Assembly: GCA_964400725.1 (NCBI GenBank)
Contig: CAYNVS010000003.1
Location: forward strand, 102,697-166,696
Source: CAYNVS01 sp964400725
GTDB taxonomy: Bacteria > Myxococcota_A > SURF-8 > CAYNVS01
Direction of reading: 5' to 3'
DNA: 64,000 bases
This document shows positions 33,287-41,651 of the stretch, piece by piece (position 1 is the stretch's first letter; each line of letters begins with the position of its first letter). The notes beneath the pieces were generated by a model. The model was given only the letters and a program-made list of their open reading frames with translations, did no database searches and was not told where the DNA came from. The translations under genes were made by a program, and so were the position numbers.

Positions 33287-35386
33287 ATGGTAGTTTACAA
33301 GGAATCAGTCGAATTCGCCGGAAGGGAATTCAGCATTGAGGTAGGTCTGATGGCAAAACAGGCTTCGGGCGCGGCCTTCGTTAGTTACGGCGATTCGAGA
33401 GTTCTGGCTACGGCGCAGATAAGCGCCAAGGACAGCCAAGAGGCGTCGTATGACTTTACGGCTCTCACGGTCGAGTACATCGAAAAAACATACGCGGCGG
33501 GCAAAATACCCGGCGGCTTCTTCAAGCGCGAAGGCCGTCAGCTTACGCACGAAATCCTCATCAGCCGCATGATAGACCGCCCGGTGCGGCCGCTTATTCC
33601 AAAAACTTTCAAGCGCGAAATACAGCTTATAAGCATGGTGCTTTCCAGCGACGGCGTAAACGACACCGACGTTATGGCGCTTTGCGGAACGAGCGCGGCC
33701 CTGATGTTCTCGGAATGCCCGTTCGACGGCCCCATCGCGGGAGTCAAAGTGGCTCTTATTGACGGCGAATATGTGGCCAACCCGACCCGCGAACAGCGCG
33801 GCGCGGCGAAACTGAACCTATTCGTGGCGGCCAGCAAAGACGCTATCGTAATGGTCGAGGGCGAAGCCGAGGAAGCGAGCGAAGAGGAGGTTATCGGCGC
33901 GTTGATGTTCGCGCATAAGGCGGTTCAGCCGGTTATAGACCTTCAGATGAAGATGTACGACTTAATCGGCAAGCCGAAAATCGTAACGACCGAGCCCGCC
34001 TACGCCGAGCGCGTAAAAGCGCTGCTCAAAGAGCCCGCCGAAGAAAAGCTCAAGATCGCTCTCAAGGAAAAAGAGAAACTTCCGCGTTACGCGGCGGTGA
34101 ATAAGATTGAAGAAGAATGCGTCGCTCTTCTGGGCGAAGAAGCCGCGGAGCTGGGCGATTACGCCAAAGGATACGTCGCTCACTTGCAAAGCGAAATGAT
34201 GCGCGAGCAGATACTCGAACGCGGCGTCCGCGTTGACGGCAGAGACCTGACCACCGTCAGGCCGATAGACTGCAAAGTCGGCGTGCTGCCCCGCTCTCAC
34301 GGTTCGGCGCTGTTTACACGCGGCGAAACTCAGGCTTTGGCCACGGTAACGCTGGGCACCAAGCAGGACATCCAAATCGAAGACGTTCTCTTCGGCGAGA
34401 CCGAAAAGAAATTCATGCTCCATTACAACTTCCTGCCGTTCTCGGTAGGCGAAGTCAAGCGTCTGCGTTCCCCCTCTCGCCGCGAAATCGGCCACGGCAA
34501 TTTAGCCGAGCGCTCGATTAAAAACATGCTTCCGAAGTCCGAGAAAGATTTTCCGTATATCGTTCGCATAGTGAGCGAAATTTTAGAGTCCAACGGAAGC
34601 TCCAGCATGGCGACAATCTGCGCATCCTCTATGGCGCTGATGGACGCGGGCGTTCCGGTTAAGAAGGCCGTCGCGGGAGTCGCGATGGGACTGATTAAGA
34701 GCGGCGACAAGTCGGTGATTTTAACCGACATTATTGGCGACGAAGATCACTTGGGCGACATGGATTTCAAAGTCGCCGGCACCGTCGAAGGCATTACCGC
34801 GATACAGATGGACATTAAAATAAAGGGCTTAAGCGAAGAAATTCTGCGCAAGGCTCTTATGCAGGCCAAGGAAGGCAGACTGCATATCCTCGATCTTATG
34901 AACAAGGCCATCGACAAACCCAGACCCGACCTGTCTCCTTACGCTCCGCGCATTACCGTCATCAATATCCCGACGGACAAGATTCGCGACGTAATCGGAT
35001 CGGGCGGCAAGGTCATCCGCGGCATAATTGAAGAGACCGGCGTAACGATAGACATAAACGACAACGGCGAAGTTTTCATCGCCTCGTCGGACGCGGCGGC
35101 TTCGCAGAAGGCAATCGACATCATTCGAGGCATCGCGGCGGTGGCGGAAGTCGGCAAGGTTTATAAGGGCGTGGTTACCCGCATAGCCGACTTCGGCGCG
35201 TTCGTTGAGATTTTCCCCGGCACCGAAGGGCTTCTGCACATTTCTCAGGTAGCCAAAGAGCGCATACGCCGCGTCGAGGACGTGCTGAAGGAAGGGGACG
35301 AAGTGGAAGTGCTTTGTTTGGAAGTGGACGAACGCAGCGGCAAAATAAGGCTATCCAGAAAAGCGTTGCTGGAAAAAAACAGATAA
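33287..35386 (+). CDS. pnp: Polyribonucleotide nucleotidyltransferase (PNPase)
   Basis: A 699-residue trimeric 3'-5' phosphorolytic exoribonuclease of RNA decay. Two RNase PH-like domains are present (first with FKREGRQLTHEILISRMIDRP; second with GETQALATVTLG and the active-site region GDEDHLGDMDFKVAG). A KH domain (IRDVIGSGGKVIRGI, ~565) and an S1 domain (GVVTRIADFGAFVEI, ~628) complete it. Length is typical. An AAAGGAG Shine-Dalgarno precedes the ATG. It ends just before a strong terminator. Confidence 0.98.
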   Translation: MVVYKESVEFAGREFSIEVGLMAKQASGAAFVSYGDSRVLATAQISAKDSQEASYDFTALTVEYIEKTYAAGKIPGGFFKREGRQLTHEILISRMIDRPVRPLIPKTFKREIQLISMVLSSDGVNDTDVMALCGTSAALMFSECPFDGPIAGVKVALIDGEYVANPTREQRGAAKLNLFVAASKDAIVMVEGEAEEASEEEVIGALMFAHKAVQPVIDLQMKMYDLIGKPKIVTTEPAYAERVKALLKEPAEEKLKIALKEKEKLPRYAAVNKIEEECVALLGEEAAELGDYAKGYVAHLQSEMMREQILERGVRVDGRDLTTVRPIDCKVGVLPRSHGSALFTRGETQALATVTLGTKQDIQIEDVLFGETEKKFMLHYNFLPFSVGEVKRLRSPSRREIGHGNLAERSIKNMLPKSEKDFPYIVRIVSEILESNGSSSMATICASSMALMDAGVPVKKAVAGVAMGLIKSGDKSVILTDIIGDEDHLGDMDFKVAGTVEGITAIQMDIKIKGLSEEILRKALMQAKEGRLHILDLMNKAIDKPRPDLSPYAPRITVINIPTDKIRDVIGSGGKVIRGIIEETGVTIDINDNGEVFIASSDAAASQKAIDIIRGIAAVAEVGKVYKGVVTRIADFGAFVEIFPGTEGLLHISQVAKERIRRVEDVLKEGDEVEVLCLEVDERSGKIRLSRKALLEKNR

Positions 35387-35406
35387 CGCGGCAGTTTATT
35401 TAAATT

Positions 35407-35436
35407 AAAAAGCGGCTCTTTCACGGGCCGCTTTTT
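35407..35436 (+). terminator. Rho-independent terminator after pnp
   Basis: A 10-bp stem (AAAAAGCGGC with GCCGCTTTTT) closes a 10-nt loop and runs into seven Ts, 20 nt after the pnp stop. Confidence 0.9.
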
Positions 35437-35440
35437 TTAT

Positions 35441-35469
35441 TTGACAATTATTTTGCGCTCAGTTATTGT
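35441..35469 (+). promoter_or_regulatory. Promoter of the DUF134/NifX-like pair
   Basis: TTGACA (35441-35446) and TATTGT (35464-35469) are separated by 17 nt, immediately after the pnp terminator. Confidence 0.65.
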
Positions 35470-35480
35470 GCATATGCACA
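35467..35480. promoter_or_regulatory. 14-bp perfect palindrome overlapping the -10 box
   Basis: TGTGCATATGCACA is a perfect inverted repeat covering the end of the -10 box and the likely transcription start. The first gene it controls encodes a helix-turn-helix DUF134 protein, so self-repression through this site is a reasonable inference. Confidence 0.6.
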
Positions 35481-35498
35481 TAACCACGGAGAAACGCG

Positions 35499-35792
35499 TT
35501 GACTCCAAGACCTAGAAAAAGAAGAAGATGCGGATGCCCGTTTAGAGACAGGGCGTTCAAACCGGCCGGACGACCGATGTCCGAGCTTGAAGTCGTTTAT
35601 TTGCAAGCGGACGAGCTTGAAGCCGCAAGGCTGTGCGATTTGCTTGATTTAACTCAGGAAGAAGCGGGAGAACGGATGGGCGTTTCCCGCGGAACCGTTC
35701 AACGCCTGCTAACGGGAGCAAGAAAAAAGACCGCGCAGGCTTTAGTAGAAGGCAGGGCTATTGTTTTAACTTTTGAAGAAGAGGAGAAGTAA
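35499..35792 (+). CDS. DUF134 family helix-turn-helix protein
   Basis: A 97-residue protein starting with TTG (GGAG eight bases upstream). The Arg/Lys/Cys-rich start RPRKRRRCGCP, then FKPAGRPMSELE, LQADELEAARLCDLL and a helix-turn-helix TQEEAGERMGVSRGTVQRLL match the DUF134 family closely. DUF134 proteins are predicted DNA-binding regulators, usually found beside dinitrogenase-cofactor-like (NifX/NafY) proteins and MinD-type ATPases in anaerobes. It precedes such a gene here. The palindrome upstream is a likely operator. Confidence 0.9.
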   Translation: MTPRPRKRRRCGCPFRDRAFKPAGRPMSELEVVYLQADELEAARLCDLLDLTQEEAGERMGVSRGTVQRLLTGARKKTAQALVEGRAIVLTFEEEEK

Positions 35793-35793
35793 A

Positions 35794-36252
35794 ATGAAAC
35801 TTTGTCTGCCGATAGCTAAAAACGAAGGGATTAAAAGCAAAGTGTTCGGACACTTCGGCAGCGCGCCGATGTTTTTAATCGCCGATACCGAAACGCTGGA
35901 ATGCGAAATCGCCGAGAATAAAAATCTTCATCACGCGCACGGTATGTGCATGCCTTTGATGTCGCTTGCAGGGCGGCAAATCGACGCGATAGTCGTGGGC
36001 GGAATAGGTATGGGGGCCTTAATGAAATTGCGAGCCGCCGGCATGCAGGTATTCTTGGGCGAACATCAGACGGTCGAATCCGCGGTAAATGCGTTTAAAG
36101 CCGGCTTGCTGCGCGCGGTTGACGACGATTCTGCATGCAGTCATCACGGCCAAGGCGGAGGTCATGGTCATGGTCATGGGCATGGATGCGGGGAAGACGA
36201 AGGCGGAGGGCGAGGCCAAGGCCAAGGGCAAGGCGGCGGAAGAAGGCATTAA
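35794..36252 (+). CDS. NifX/NafY-like (dinitrogenase FeMo-cofactor binding domain) protein
   Basis: A 152-residue protein started at the ATG at 35794, which follows AGGAGAAG and gives the family's usual start, MKLCLPI. The core shows FGHFGSAPMFLIAD and VGGIGMGALMKLRAAGMQVFLGE, diagnostic of the NifX/NafY/NifB C-terminal domain. Past residue ~120 comes a His/Gly/Gln-rich tail (GGHGHGHGHGCGEDEG) able to bind metal. There are no nif genes, so nitrogen fixation is not implied; proteins of this kind in anaerobes probably handle iron-sulfur or molybdenum clusters. The 3' end overlaps the end of ribF by 4 nt tail to tail. Confidence 0.9.
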   Translation: MKLCLPIAKNEGIKSKVFGHFGSAPMFLIADTETLECEIAENKNLHHAHGMCMPLMSLAGRQIDAIVVGGIGMGALMKLRAAGMQVFLGEHQTVESAVNAFKAGLLRAVDDDSACSHHGQGGGHGHGHGHGCGEDEGGGRGQGQGQGGGRRH

Positions 36253-37190
36253 TTCGCCGTTTTTAAAAAAAGTCGGCGGCACTCCTCGACGTCTTGCTTG
36301 AGGCGTTCAATAAGCGCGTCCGCGCCGGAAAACTTAATCTGTCCGCGTATTCGGGAAGCAATCTCGACGCGCAGCCGCGTTCCGTAAATGTCGCCTTCGA
36401 AGCCGATAATATGCGCTTCCACAAACGTTCGTCTGCCGCCGAACGTAGGTTTGTCTCCGACGCTCAGCGCGCAAGGATAAGCGCGTCCGTCTTGTAATTT
36501 GGCCTCGGCGGCGTAAACTCCGAACGCGGGAATAACGCAAAATTCTTCAACTTTTATGTTCGCGGTGGGGAAGCCTATGGTTCTGCCCACCTTATCGCCT
36601 ACTACTATTTCGCCGGATACGGAAAAGCGCCTGCCCAGCAGTTCGTTAGCGGACGAAAGGTCGCCCGCGGTTATCGCCTCGCGCACTCTCGTGCTGGAAA
36701 CGGGCGCGCCGCCGATTGTAACGGCGTTTTGCGCAATAGTTTCAAAGCCGTATTTTGAGCCGAAAGCTTTCAACGCTTCCGCGTCTCCTTCTTTGCCCCG
36801 CCCGAAACGATAGTTGAATCCGAATAAAAGAGCCTTTAAATCCAATGCGTCAAGCAGCTTCTCCGAAACAAAACGCTCAGGCGTTAAGGCTGCGAAATCC
36901 TTGTCAAAACGGAAGACCAAAGCGGCGTCGGCTCCGGCTTGTTCCATCAAATTCAGCCGCTCATCGAACGAGCAGACCAGATTGGGATTGAGCCCTTTAA
37001 GCGCAAGTCTGGGGTGCGGGTTAAATGTAACCGCAACGCACGAGCCTCCTGTTTCGCGGGCTTTTTCCGCCGCGGTCTCGATAATTTTGCGGTGTCCAAC
37101 GTGCATTCCGTCAAAATTCCCCAGCGCGGCGACCGCGTTTTTTATTTTAATCCCCGCTTCTTCGGGATGCCTGATTACGCGAAAAGCCAT
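36249..37190 (-). CDS. ribF: Bifunctional riboflavin kinase/FAD synthetase
   Basis: A 313-residue enzyme that turns riboflavin into FMN and then FAD. The N-terminal adenylyltransferase domain has ALGNFDGMHVGHRKII (HxGH nucleotide-binding motif), NYRFGRGKEGD and SSTRVREAI. The C-terminal riboflavin kinase domain has GRTIGFPTANI (ATP site) and GVYA, with FVEAHIIGFEGDIYG. Length is typical. It lies 13 nt upstream of... nothing on its own strand after it, and 13 nt downstream of the acidic-stalk lipoprotein gene's stop, so it may be transcribed from within or ahead of ribF's right-hand neighbour. Confidence 0.95.
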   Translation of the reverse strand: MAFRVIRHPEEAGIKIKNAVAALGNFDGMHVGHRKIIETAAEKARETGGSCVAVTFNPHPRLALKGLNPNLVCSFDERLNLMEQAGADAALVFRFDKDFAALTPERFVSEKLLDALDLKALLFGFNYRFGRGKEGDAEALKAFGSKYGFETIAQNAVTIGGAPVSSTRVREAITAGDLSSANELLGRRFSVSGEIVVGDKVGRTIGFPTANIKVEEFCVIPAFGVYAAEAKLQDGRAYPCALSVGDKPTFGGRRTFVEAHIIGFEGDIYGTRLRVEIASRIRGQIKFSGADALIERLKQDVEECRRLFLKTAN

Positions 37191-37203
37191 ATCCGACCGC
37201 CGA

Positions 37204-38841
37204 TTACTTTTGCGTTATTGTAAAAATATAGTCCGCCCACTCGTTCATAACATCGACGTCAATATTTGAATAGAAGCAGGCAAAGTAATTTTTACCCTCT
37301 TCCGCGGTAAAAATCTTGGGTCCGGCAGCATCGCCTACCGTCTCTTCCGAAGAGCCTCGCATAAAGCTCTGATAATGGCTTGCGGAGGCGGAGTTGTAAA
37401 TTCTGAACGCGACTATGTCGCTTGTTTCCTTGTAAACCGCGTTCGATGAGGCAATTTCGTAATTCGTTCCGGCCGTCGTCGCAAAGGAAACGCAGTCCCA
37501 GTCGTTCTGTATAAGCCCCGTTCTATAAGTGAAACGAAAATGATTCGCGGCGCCCAAAGGAACGCTTTCCGCGGTTGAAACTTCGTCGTTGTTCTCGAAT
37601 GTATCTTTGTCTTTCAACTCGTAGTAATCGGTATCCGTAGCAGCCTCGCGGAGGATTTCCACTTTATAAACGGTATTAACGCCGACGATTTTGTTGGAAT
37701 TATAAATTCTTACGTAAACTTTCGCGTCGGAGGAAAGCGCTGCGTTGACGATTATTTCTTTAAGCGCCGAACCGAAATTATTTTCCGCGTCGTAGGGATA
37801 GTCGTCTTCGCCGACGTAAATCTCAGCAGCCGGACGTACGTTATCGTCAACGCCTTTAATGGAAACTGTATATACGTTATTGGCGGCTCCGTCGAACGAG
37901 AGCCAATCTTCGTTGTCGTCGAAGAAATTGCGGTCGTCAAGCTCCAAGGTCTGCGGCGCGGGCGGAATAAAATCGAGGCAACAGGCGGTCTGCCGCAAGT
38001 CGTCCTCTTCGCAGGCGTCCTGCGGAACCGGCGAAAAAACGCGGACGCTGTAGCCGTCATCGGGGTCCGTGCGGCCTATGTAGTTAATTACTTTTATGAA
38101 ACGCTTCGCGGTCTCGTCGCATTTCCATAAAATACGGTCTATTTTATTGTGTTCAATCATCCCGTCGATTTTAGAAAAATCAGCGACTTCCAAATCGTTT
38201 TCGTCAACGATATACTCCGTCGTTTCTTCAATGTAGGCGACGACCATAATAAAAACCGTCTCGCCTTTAACGCAGTCAAACGGAATATAATCTACGCCGT
38301 CGTCGGCGAAATCGTGAATTTGCGCGGTTCCATCCTTGGCTATCGGCTCCAGCGACGCCGCTTCCTGCGGCGAATCGTCCGGCTCGTATTGGTCGCCCGT
38401 CGTTTGTTGTTCCTCTTCCTCGGACGCTTCTTCGGTCAATTCAACCGGCGTTTCATCCGCGGCTTCCTTGGAGTTTTCCTCCGCCGTTTCGTCCGCGTTT
38501 TCGAGCCGCTCGGCCTGTTCCGCCTGTTCTTCCGACTCTTCGGTTTGTTCGGCGTTTTCATCTTCGGCTTCGACCGGTTCGCTGTCTTGCGTCAATTCCG
38601 CCTGTTCGTCCGCGGTCTCGTCGGCTGACTCTTCCGCCGTTTCGATTTCAAGCTCCGTCTCGTCGCCGTCCGAAGCGGTTTCCGCTTCAGCGTCCGCGGC
38701 GTCGTCAACGTCCGAAATTTCGCGCTCGTGCGTCGTTTCAAGGTCGCCGTCGTCTTTTGAGCCGTTTGAAGAACCCGACCCGCAGGCCGCCGCTATAAAC
38801 GAAAAAAAGGCCAGTATCAACAAAGCGTTAAATCTGTTCAT
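37204..38841 (-). CDS. Lipoprotein with long acidic stalk and repeated PPC-like domains
   Basis: A 545-residue lipoprotein (lipobox IAAAC, Cys20). Residues ~25-155 are an extreme Glu/Asp/Ala/Thr stretch without hydrophobic core, probably an extended stalk. The rest contains at least three repeats that open with YEPDDSPQEAASL, CEEDDLRQTACCL or FENNDEVSTAESVPL and continue into beta strands ending near 'DCV' and 'DW' turns, as in bacterial pre-peptidase C-terminal (PPC) beta-sandwich domains. These usually aid secretion or binding of exoenzymes, but no catalytic domain is present. It is likely a surface-displayed binding or structural protein. The upstream tRNA-Arg terminator isolates it. Confidence 0.7.
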   Translation of the reverse strand: MNRFNALLILAFFSFIAAACGSGSSNGSKDDGDLETTHEREISDVDDAADAEAETASDGDETELEIETAEESADETADEQAELTQDSEPVEAEDENAEQTEESEEQAEQAERLENADETAEENSKEAADETPVELTEEASEEEEQQTTGDQYEPDDSPQEAASLEPIAKDGTAQIHDFADDGVDYIPFDCVKGETVFIMVVAYIEETTEYIVDENDLEVADFSKIDGMIEHNKIDRILWKCDETAKRFIKVINYIGRTDPDDGYSVRVFSPVPQDACEEDDLRQTACCLDFIPPAPQTLELDDRNFFDDNEDWLSFDGAANNVYTVSIKGVDDNVRPAAEIYVGEDDYPYDAENNFGSALKEIIVNAALSSDAKVYVRIYNSNKIVGVNTVYKVEILREAATDTDYYELKDKDTFENNDEVSTAESVPLGAANHFRFTYRTGLIQNDWDCVSFATTAGTNYEIASSNAVYKETSDIVAFRIYNSASASHYQSFMRGSSEETVGDAAGPKIFTAEEGKNYFACFYSNIDVDVMNEWADYIFTITQK

Positions 38842-38854
38842 TTAAACCTCGCGC

Positions 38855-38883
38855 GTAAAAAAAACGCCGGAAGAACCGGCGTT
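38855..38883 (-). terminator. Terminator of the tRNA-Arg gene
   Basis: Read on the minus strand, AACGCCGG and CCGGCGTT form an 8-bp stem with a 5-nt loop followed by a long T run, directly after the tRNA. Confidence 0.9.
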
Positions 38884-38894
38884 GATAAAGTAAG

Positions 38895-38971
38895 TGGTAC
38901 GCCTGATAGGAGTCGAACCTACAACCTTTGGATCCGTAGTCCAATGCTCTATCCAGTTGAGCTACAGGCGC
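38895..38971 (-). tRNA. tRNA-Arg (anticodon ACG)
   Basis: The minus strand folds into a standard cloverleaf: acceptor GCGCCTG with CAGGCGT (one G-U pair), D arm with AGCTCAACTGGATAGAGC, anticodon stem TTGGA/TCCAA around the loop CTACGGA (anticodon ACG), and T arm with GGTTCGAATCC. CCA is encoded at the 3' end. It reads CGU-family arginine codons after A34 deamination. Confidence 0.97.
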
Positions 38972-38983
38972 ATAACAGCGTTC

Positions 38984-39012
38984 TATTTAATTAAAGCGTT
39001 TTGTTTTGTCAA
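38984..39012 (-). promoter_or_regulatory. Probable promoter of tRNA-Arg
   Basis: On the minus strand, TTGACA (39012-39007) and TAAATA (38989-38984) are 17 nt apart, 12 nt before the mature tRNA 5' end. The -10 is weak. Confidence 0.5.
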
Positions 39013-39070
39013 GATATATTGCTGTTAAAAGCGTTTTTTATAAATGCGTTATTTTGATAACGCGGCGGTT

Positions 39071-40120
39071 TTAGAACCTCGCGTCCATATATTCGCATAC
39101 TCCCCAAAAGTCGTTTACAAAATGCCTCTTTCCATAGGCGTCTATCATTATTCCGTCGAACGTTCCTATCGCCTGACAATAGTCGATGGAGATTAAACCG
39201 AAGTTGTTTTTCTGCTTTTTCGCCGAGCGCGGATGAAAAACAAGGTTCGTCCTGCCGTCCGTATCTTCGACCTTCCACGGCTTCAAAGGGTCTGAGAGGT
39301 CGCGCTCGATGCGGCCGTCGGCAAGCAGCTCTATTTTATCGCCGTACCACGCGCAGTTCTGGTTATACGTTTCCGGATAGGTCGTCTTGTGATCGCAGAC
39401 GTTTACGCCTAACAGTTTCCCGTTTTCGTTTTTTCCAAACGCCGCCCACTTCCAAGTCGTATTATATGGGTAAAACGCCTTGTGCTCGTCTATGTTGGCG
39501 GCGTCTCTTGAGGGATTGAAAACGATTTCCTCCCGTCCAATTTTAATTATTCCGGAAATCGGGGCGACCGCTTTGTGCGTGTACATGTAGTGCTTTGGTT
39601 CCAGCGGCACGCTCGCGGAAAGCGGCGGACTCGCCGAAAAATCTTCGTACAAAGTCAGGTCGGTCTCTACGTTCTTGCCGCCGATTCCCTTTTCCGCCTT
39701 TACTTTTATAAAAATCCTCCCTTGGTCAAGGCAGGTCGTAAAAGTCGAATTGTATTTTGACGACCGGAAATAACATACGTCGTTGTAGCAGGCGTTTGCC
39801 ACCCTTATTCCGCCGGTCAGCGGAGGACGCGCAGCCTGCCATTCGTAATACAGGCCGTTTTTTTTGTCGTAGGCGTAAAACGTTGCGTTTGAAAGATACT
39901 TGCTGTCGGCGATAATCGTCGAGAAATACCAGTTTTCGTGGTCTAGCCCAACGCCCAGCCATTCTTTAAGTCTAAAGTTTCGGAAAGCCCGCGGAGCCCC
40001 TTTCCAAAGCAGGTCCGCTTCAAGCAGTCTGGGATCCGGTACCGGTCGGTCGAACGTTCCGTAAATTATTCGTCCGTCTTTAACCAAACTCCTTGGAGTT
40101 TTCTCAATTTCTCTGCTCAT
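39071..40120 (-). CDS. DUF2804 family protein
   Basis: A 349-residue protein when started at the ATG at 40120, which overlaps the stop of the dipeptidase gene (ATGA). The longer frame up to 40312 lies inside that gene. The start KDGRIIYGTFDRPVPDPRLLEADL and the later KEWLGVGLDHENWYF, IADSKYLSNATFY and FGLISIDYCQAIGTFDG match the DUF2804 family, a conserved beta-rich protein of unknown function found in bacteria and eukaryotic microbes. It is likely cytosolic, as no signal is present. It forms an overlapping operon with the VanX-type dipeptidase and rhomboid protease. Confidence 0.85.
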   Translation of the reverse strand: MSREIEKTPRSLVKDGRIIYGTFDRPVPDPRLLEADLLWKGAPRAFRNFRLKEWLGVGLDHENWYFSTIIADSKYLSNATFYAYDKKNGLYYEWQAARPPLTGGIRVANACYNDVCYFRSSKYNSTFTTCLDQGRIFIKVKAEKGIGGKNVETDLTLYEDFSASPPLSASVPLEPKHYMYTHKAVAPISGIIKIGREEIVFNPSRDAANIDEHKAFYPYNTTWKWAAFGKNENGKLLGVNVCDHKTTYPETYNQNCAWYGDKIELLADGRIERDLSDPLKPWKVEDTDGRTNLVFHPRSAKKQKNNFGLISIDYCQAIGTFDGIMIDAYGKRHFVNDFWGVCEYMDARF

Positions 40121-40830
40121 TTTTTCTTTTCCGTTTTCCCGCCGTTTAAAAAGGCGAAAGAGACGTCGAGCGGCGGAAGGTTCGCCGCACCTTTGAAGTT
40201 GAAGTGCCACCACTCGCGCGGAACCGAAGTAAAGCCCGCTTCCTTCATCGCCGCTTTTAGCGCTTTGTAATTTGCGTAAGCCTCGGCGCCGCAGATTTTT
40301 TCTTCCGGCCAATCTCCGCTCGTCATTGAGTCGAAGTCTGTCGGGACCGGAACCTTGTCGCCGCGCAAATCGGTAAGGGATACATCGACCGCGCCGCCGC
40401 GCGTATGATTGGAAAAGCCTTTTGCCGGATTTTTAAACAACGACTTAAAACCATTAACGTAGGCAAGCGAGCGCAGTTTCGCCTGAAGGCCGGCGGGCCT
40501 GTAGCAGTCCCAGAAAAGAAATTTAAGCCCGTCTTTTTCCAGCCTTGCCGCGGCCCGCGACAACGGCATTGCCAGCGACTCGTGAACCCAGCATTCCGCG
40601 GCTTCGTAAACGGCGGCGCCCGTTACGTTGTTTTTGCCCGCGTAACGAATATCCAGGCGCGCGTCGGGCATTATAGTCTTTATGTTAATCAATCCCGTTG
40701 ATTTGCCGCTTTTAACGAAATAATCCTCAGTCAGAGCTTCGGACGTCCGTCCGTCGCCGGCGGTCAGCGCCGAGGCGAAAAGTATGATAACCGCCGCAAA
40801 ACTCGCTTGCGTTTTTAAATTAATGCACAA
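40117..40830 (-). CDS. D-alanyl-D-alanine dipeptidase (VanX/DdpX, peptidase M15D)
   Basis: A 237-residue exported protein (signal residues ~1-24). The M15 zinc motif SNHTRGGAVD (SxHxxGxxxD) and the catalytic EWWHF are present, together with MPDARLDIRYAGKNN and DCYRPAGLQ, as in VanX/DdpX. It would split D-Ala-D-Ala in the periplasm, recycling peptidoglycan rather than conferring resistance; no vanHA genes are near. It overlaps the rhomboid gene by 11 nt and the DUF2804 gene by 4 nt. Confidence 0.9.
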   Translation of the reverse strand: MCINLKTQASFAAVIILFASALTAGDGRTSEALTEDYFVKSGKSTGLINIKTIMPDARLDIRYAGKNNVTGAAVYEAAECWVHESLAMPLSRAAARLEKDGLKFLFWDCYRPAGLQAKLRSLAYVNGFKSLFKNPAKGFSNHTRGGAVDVSLTDLRGDKVPVPTDFDSMTSGDWPEEKICGAEAYANYKALKAAMKEAGFTSVPREWWHFNFKGAANLPPLDVSFAFLNGGKTEKKK

Positions 40831-41572
40831 TTCTCAACTCCGGTTTGTCGGATTTGCCGCGGCTGAACTTCTTAAGAGTCATTCCAAAGCAATAACCGAC
40901 CGCGAATCCGCCCATGTGAGTAAGGTATGCGGTAGTCCCTTTTCTGTCTAATACGCTCCAAACTACCTGCATTACGATCCAAATCCATACCAGCGGAACC
41001 GCCGGAACCATGCCGACTGCGGGTTCGACGCGCAAAACTACGGCCGAGCGGCGGTAAAGCGCCGGATATACGCCTAATATCGCGGATATTCCGCCGGACG
41101 CGCCGATAGTAGGGATTAACTCGCGCATGTGAAACGCGCCGTGCAGAAGGCACCCGCCAATTGAGCCGAGAAGAAACGCCGCAGCAAGCGCCGCAGCGCC
41201 TCGATCGCGCTCGAAAAGTCTAGCCGTTACCCAAAATATTAAGCAGTTGGGAATGATATGAAGAGCGGTGGAATGCAGAAATCCGGCGGTAACCAGTCTC
41301 CACGGCTCGTAGCCTTCAAAGAATAACGCCGGTATGAATCCGAAGTACTGGCCGACCATGTCGAAGCGTTTGTCGAGGACGACGCTTGCGCCCACGAAAA
41401 CGCACCCCCAAATAAAAATGAAAGCGTTCGTTCCCCAAGTCTTTTTTCGTTTGAGTACGCCGCCGCCCTGCATAACGACGTCCAAGCTGATAGTCGCTAG
41501 GTTACGCCTAAGTTCGTTTAACAAACTTTCGCCGCCGCGCCTTGATTGGCCGTTGTTATAAAAGCCGCTCAT
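40820..41572 (-). CDS. Rhomboid-family intramembrane serine protease
   Basis: A 250-residue membrane protein with a basic cytoplasmic start and about six helices. STALHIIPNCLIFW, the active-site GASGGISAILG (Ser in GxSG) and the distal His in LTHMGGFAVGY form the rhomboid Ser-His dyad. It cleaves helices in the membrane. Because this window encodes a protein with a MYXO-CTERM-like tail, a sorting-protease (rhombosortase-like) function was considered, but nothing in the sequence shows this. It leads the overlapping operon with the dipeptidase and DUF2804 genes. Confidence 0.9.
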   Translation of the reverse strand: MSGFYNNGQSRRGGESLLNELRRNLATISLDVVMQGGGVLKRKKTWGTNAFIFIWGCVFVGASVVLDKRFDMVGQYFGFIPALFFEGYEPWRLVTAGFLHSTALHIIPNCLIFWVTARLFERDRGAAALAAAFLLGSIGGCLLHGAFHMRELIPTIGASGGISAILGVYPALYRRSAVVLRVEPAVGMVPAVPLVWIWIVMQVVWSVLDRKGTTAYLTHMGGFAVGYCFGMTLKKFSRGKSDKPELRIVH

Positions 41573-41594
41573 GCCTTGCCTTTTAATAAAAATG

Positions 41595-41622
41595 AAAAAA
41601 GGGCGGAATAGAGCTTCCGCCC
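41595..41622 (-). terminator. Terminator of the DUF6263-like gene
   Basis: On the minus strand an 8-bp stem (GGGCGGAA with TTCCGCCC) with a 6-nt loop runs into six Ts. Confidence 0.85.
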
Positions 41623-41651
41623 CGCAAGGTTGGTTCGTATAACCTGAGCCT

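Noticed and set aside
35794..36252. Nitrogen fixation capacity, because of a NifX-like gene
   Set aside because: No nifHDK, nifE/N or nifB is present, and NifX-domain proteins with DUF134 neighbours are common in anaerobes that do not fix nitrogen.
38336..38760. Short tandem DNA repeats
   Set aside because: The apparent repetition is Glu/Asp/Ala codon bias of the acidic stalk, without a fixed repeat unit.
40117..40830. Vancomycin resistance gene vanX
   Set aside because: No vanH, vanA, vanR or vanS accompanies it, and the signal peptide points to periplasmic peptidoglycan recycling in a Gram-negative cell.
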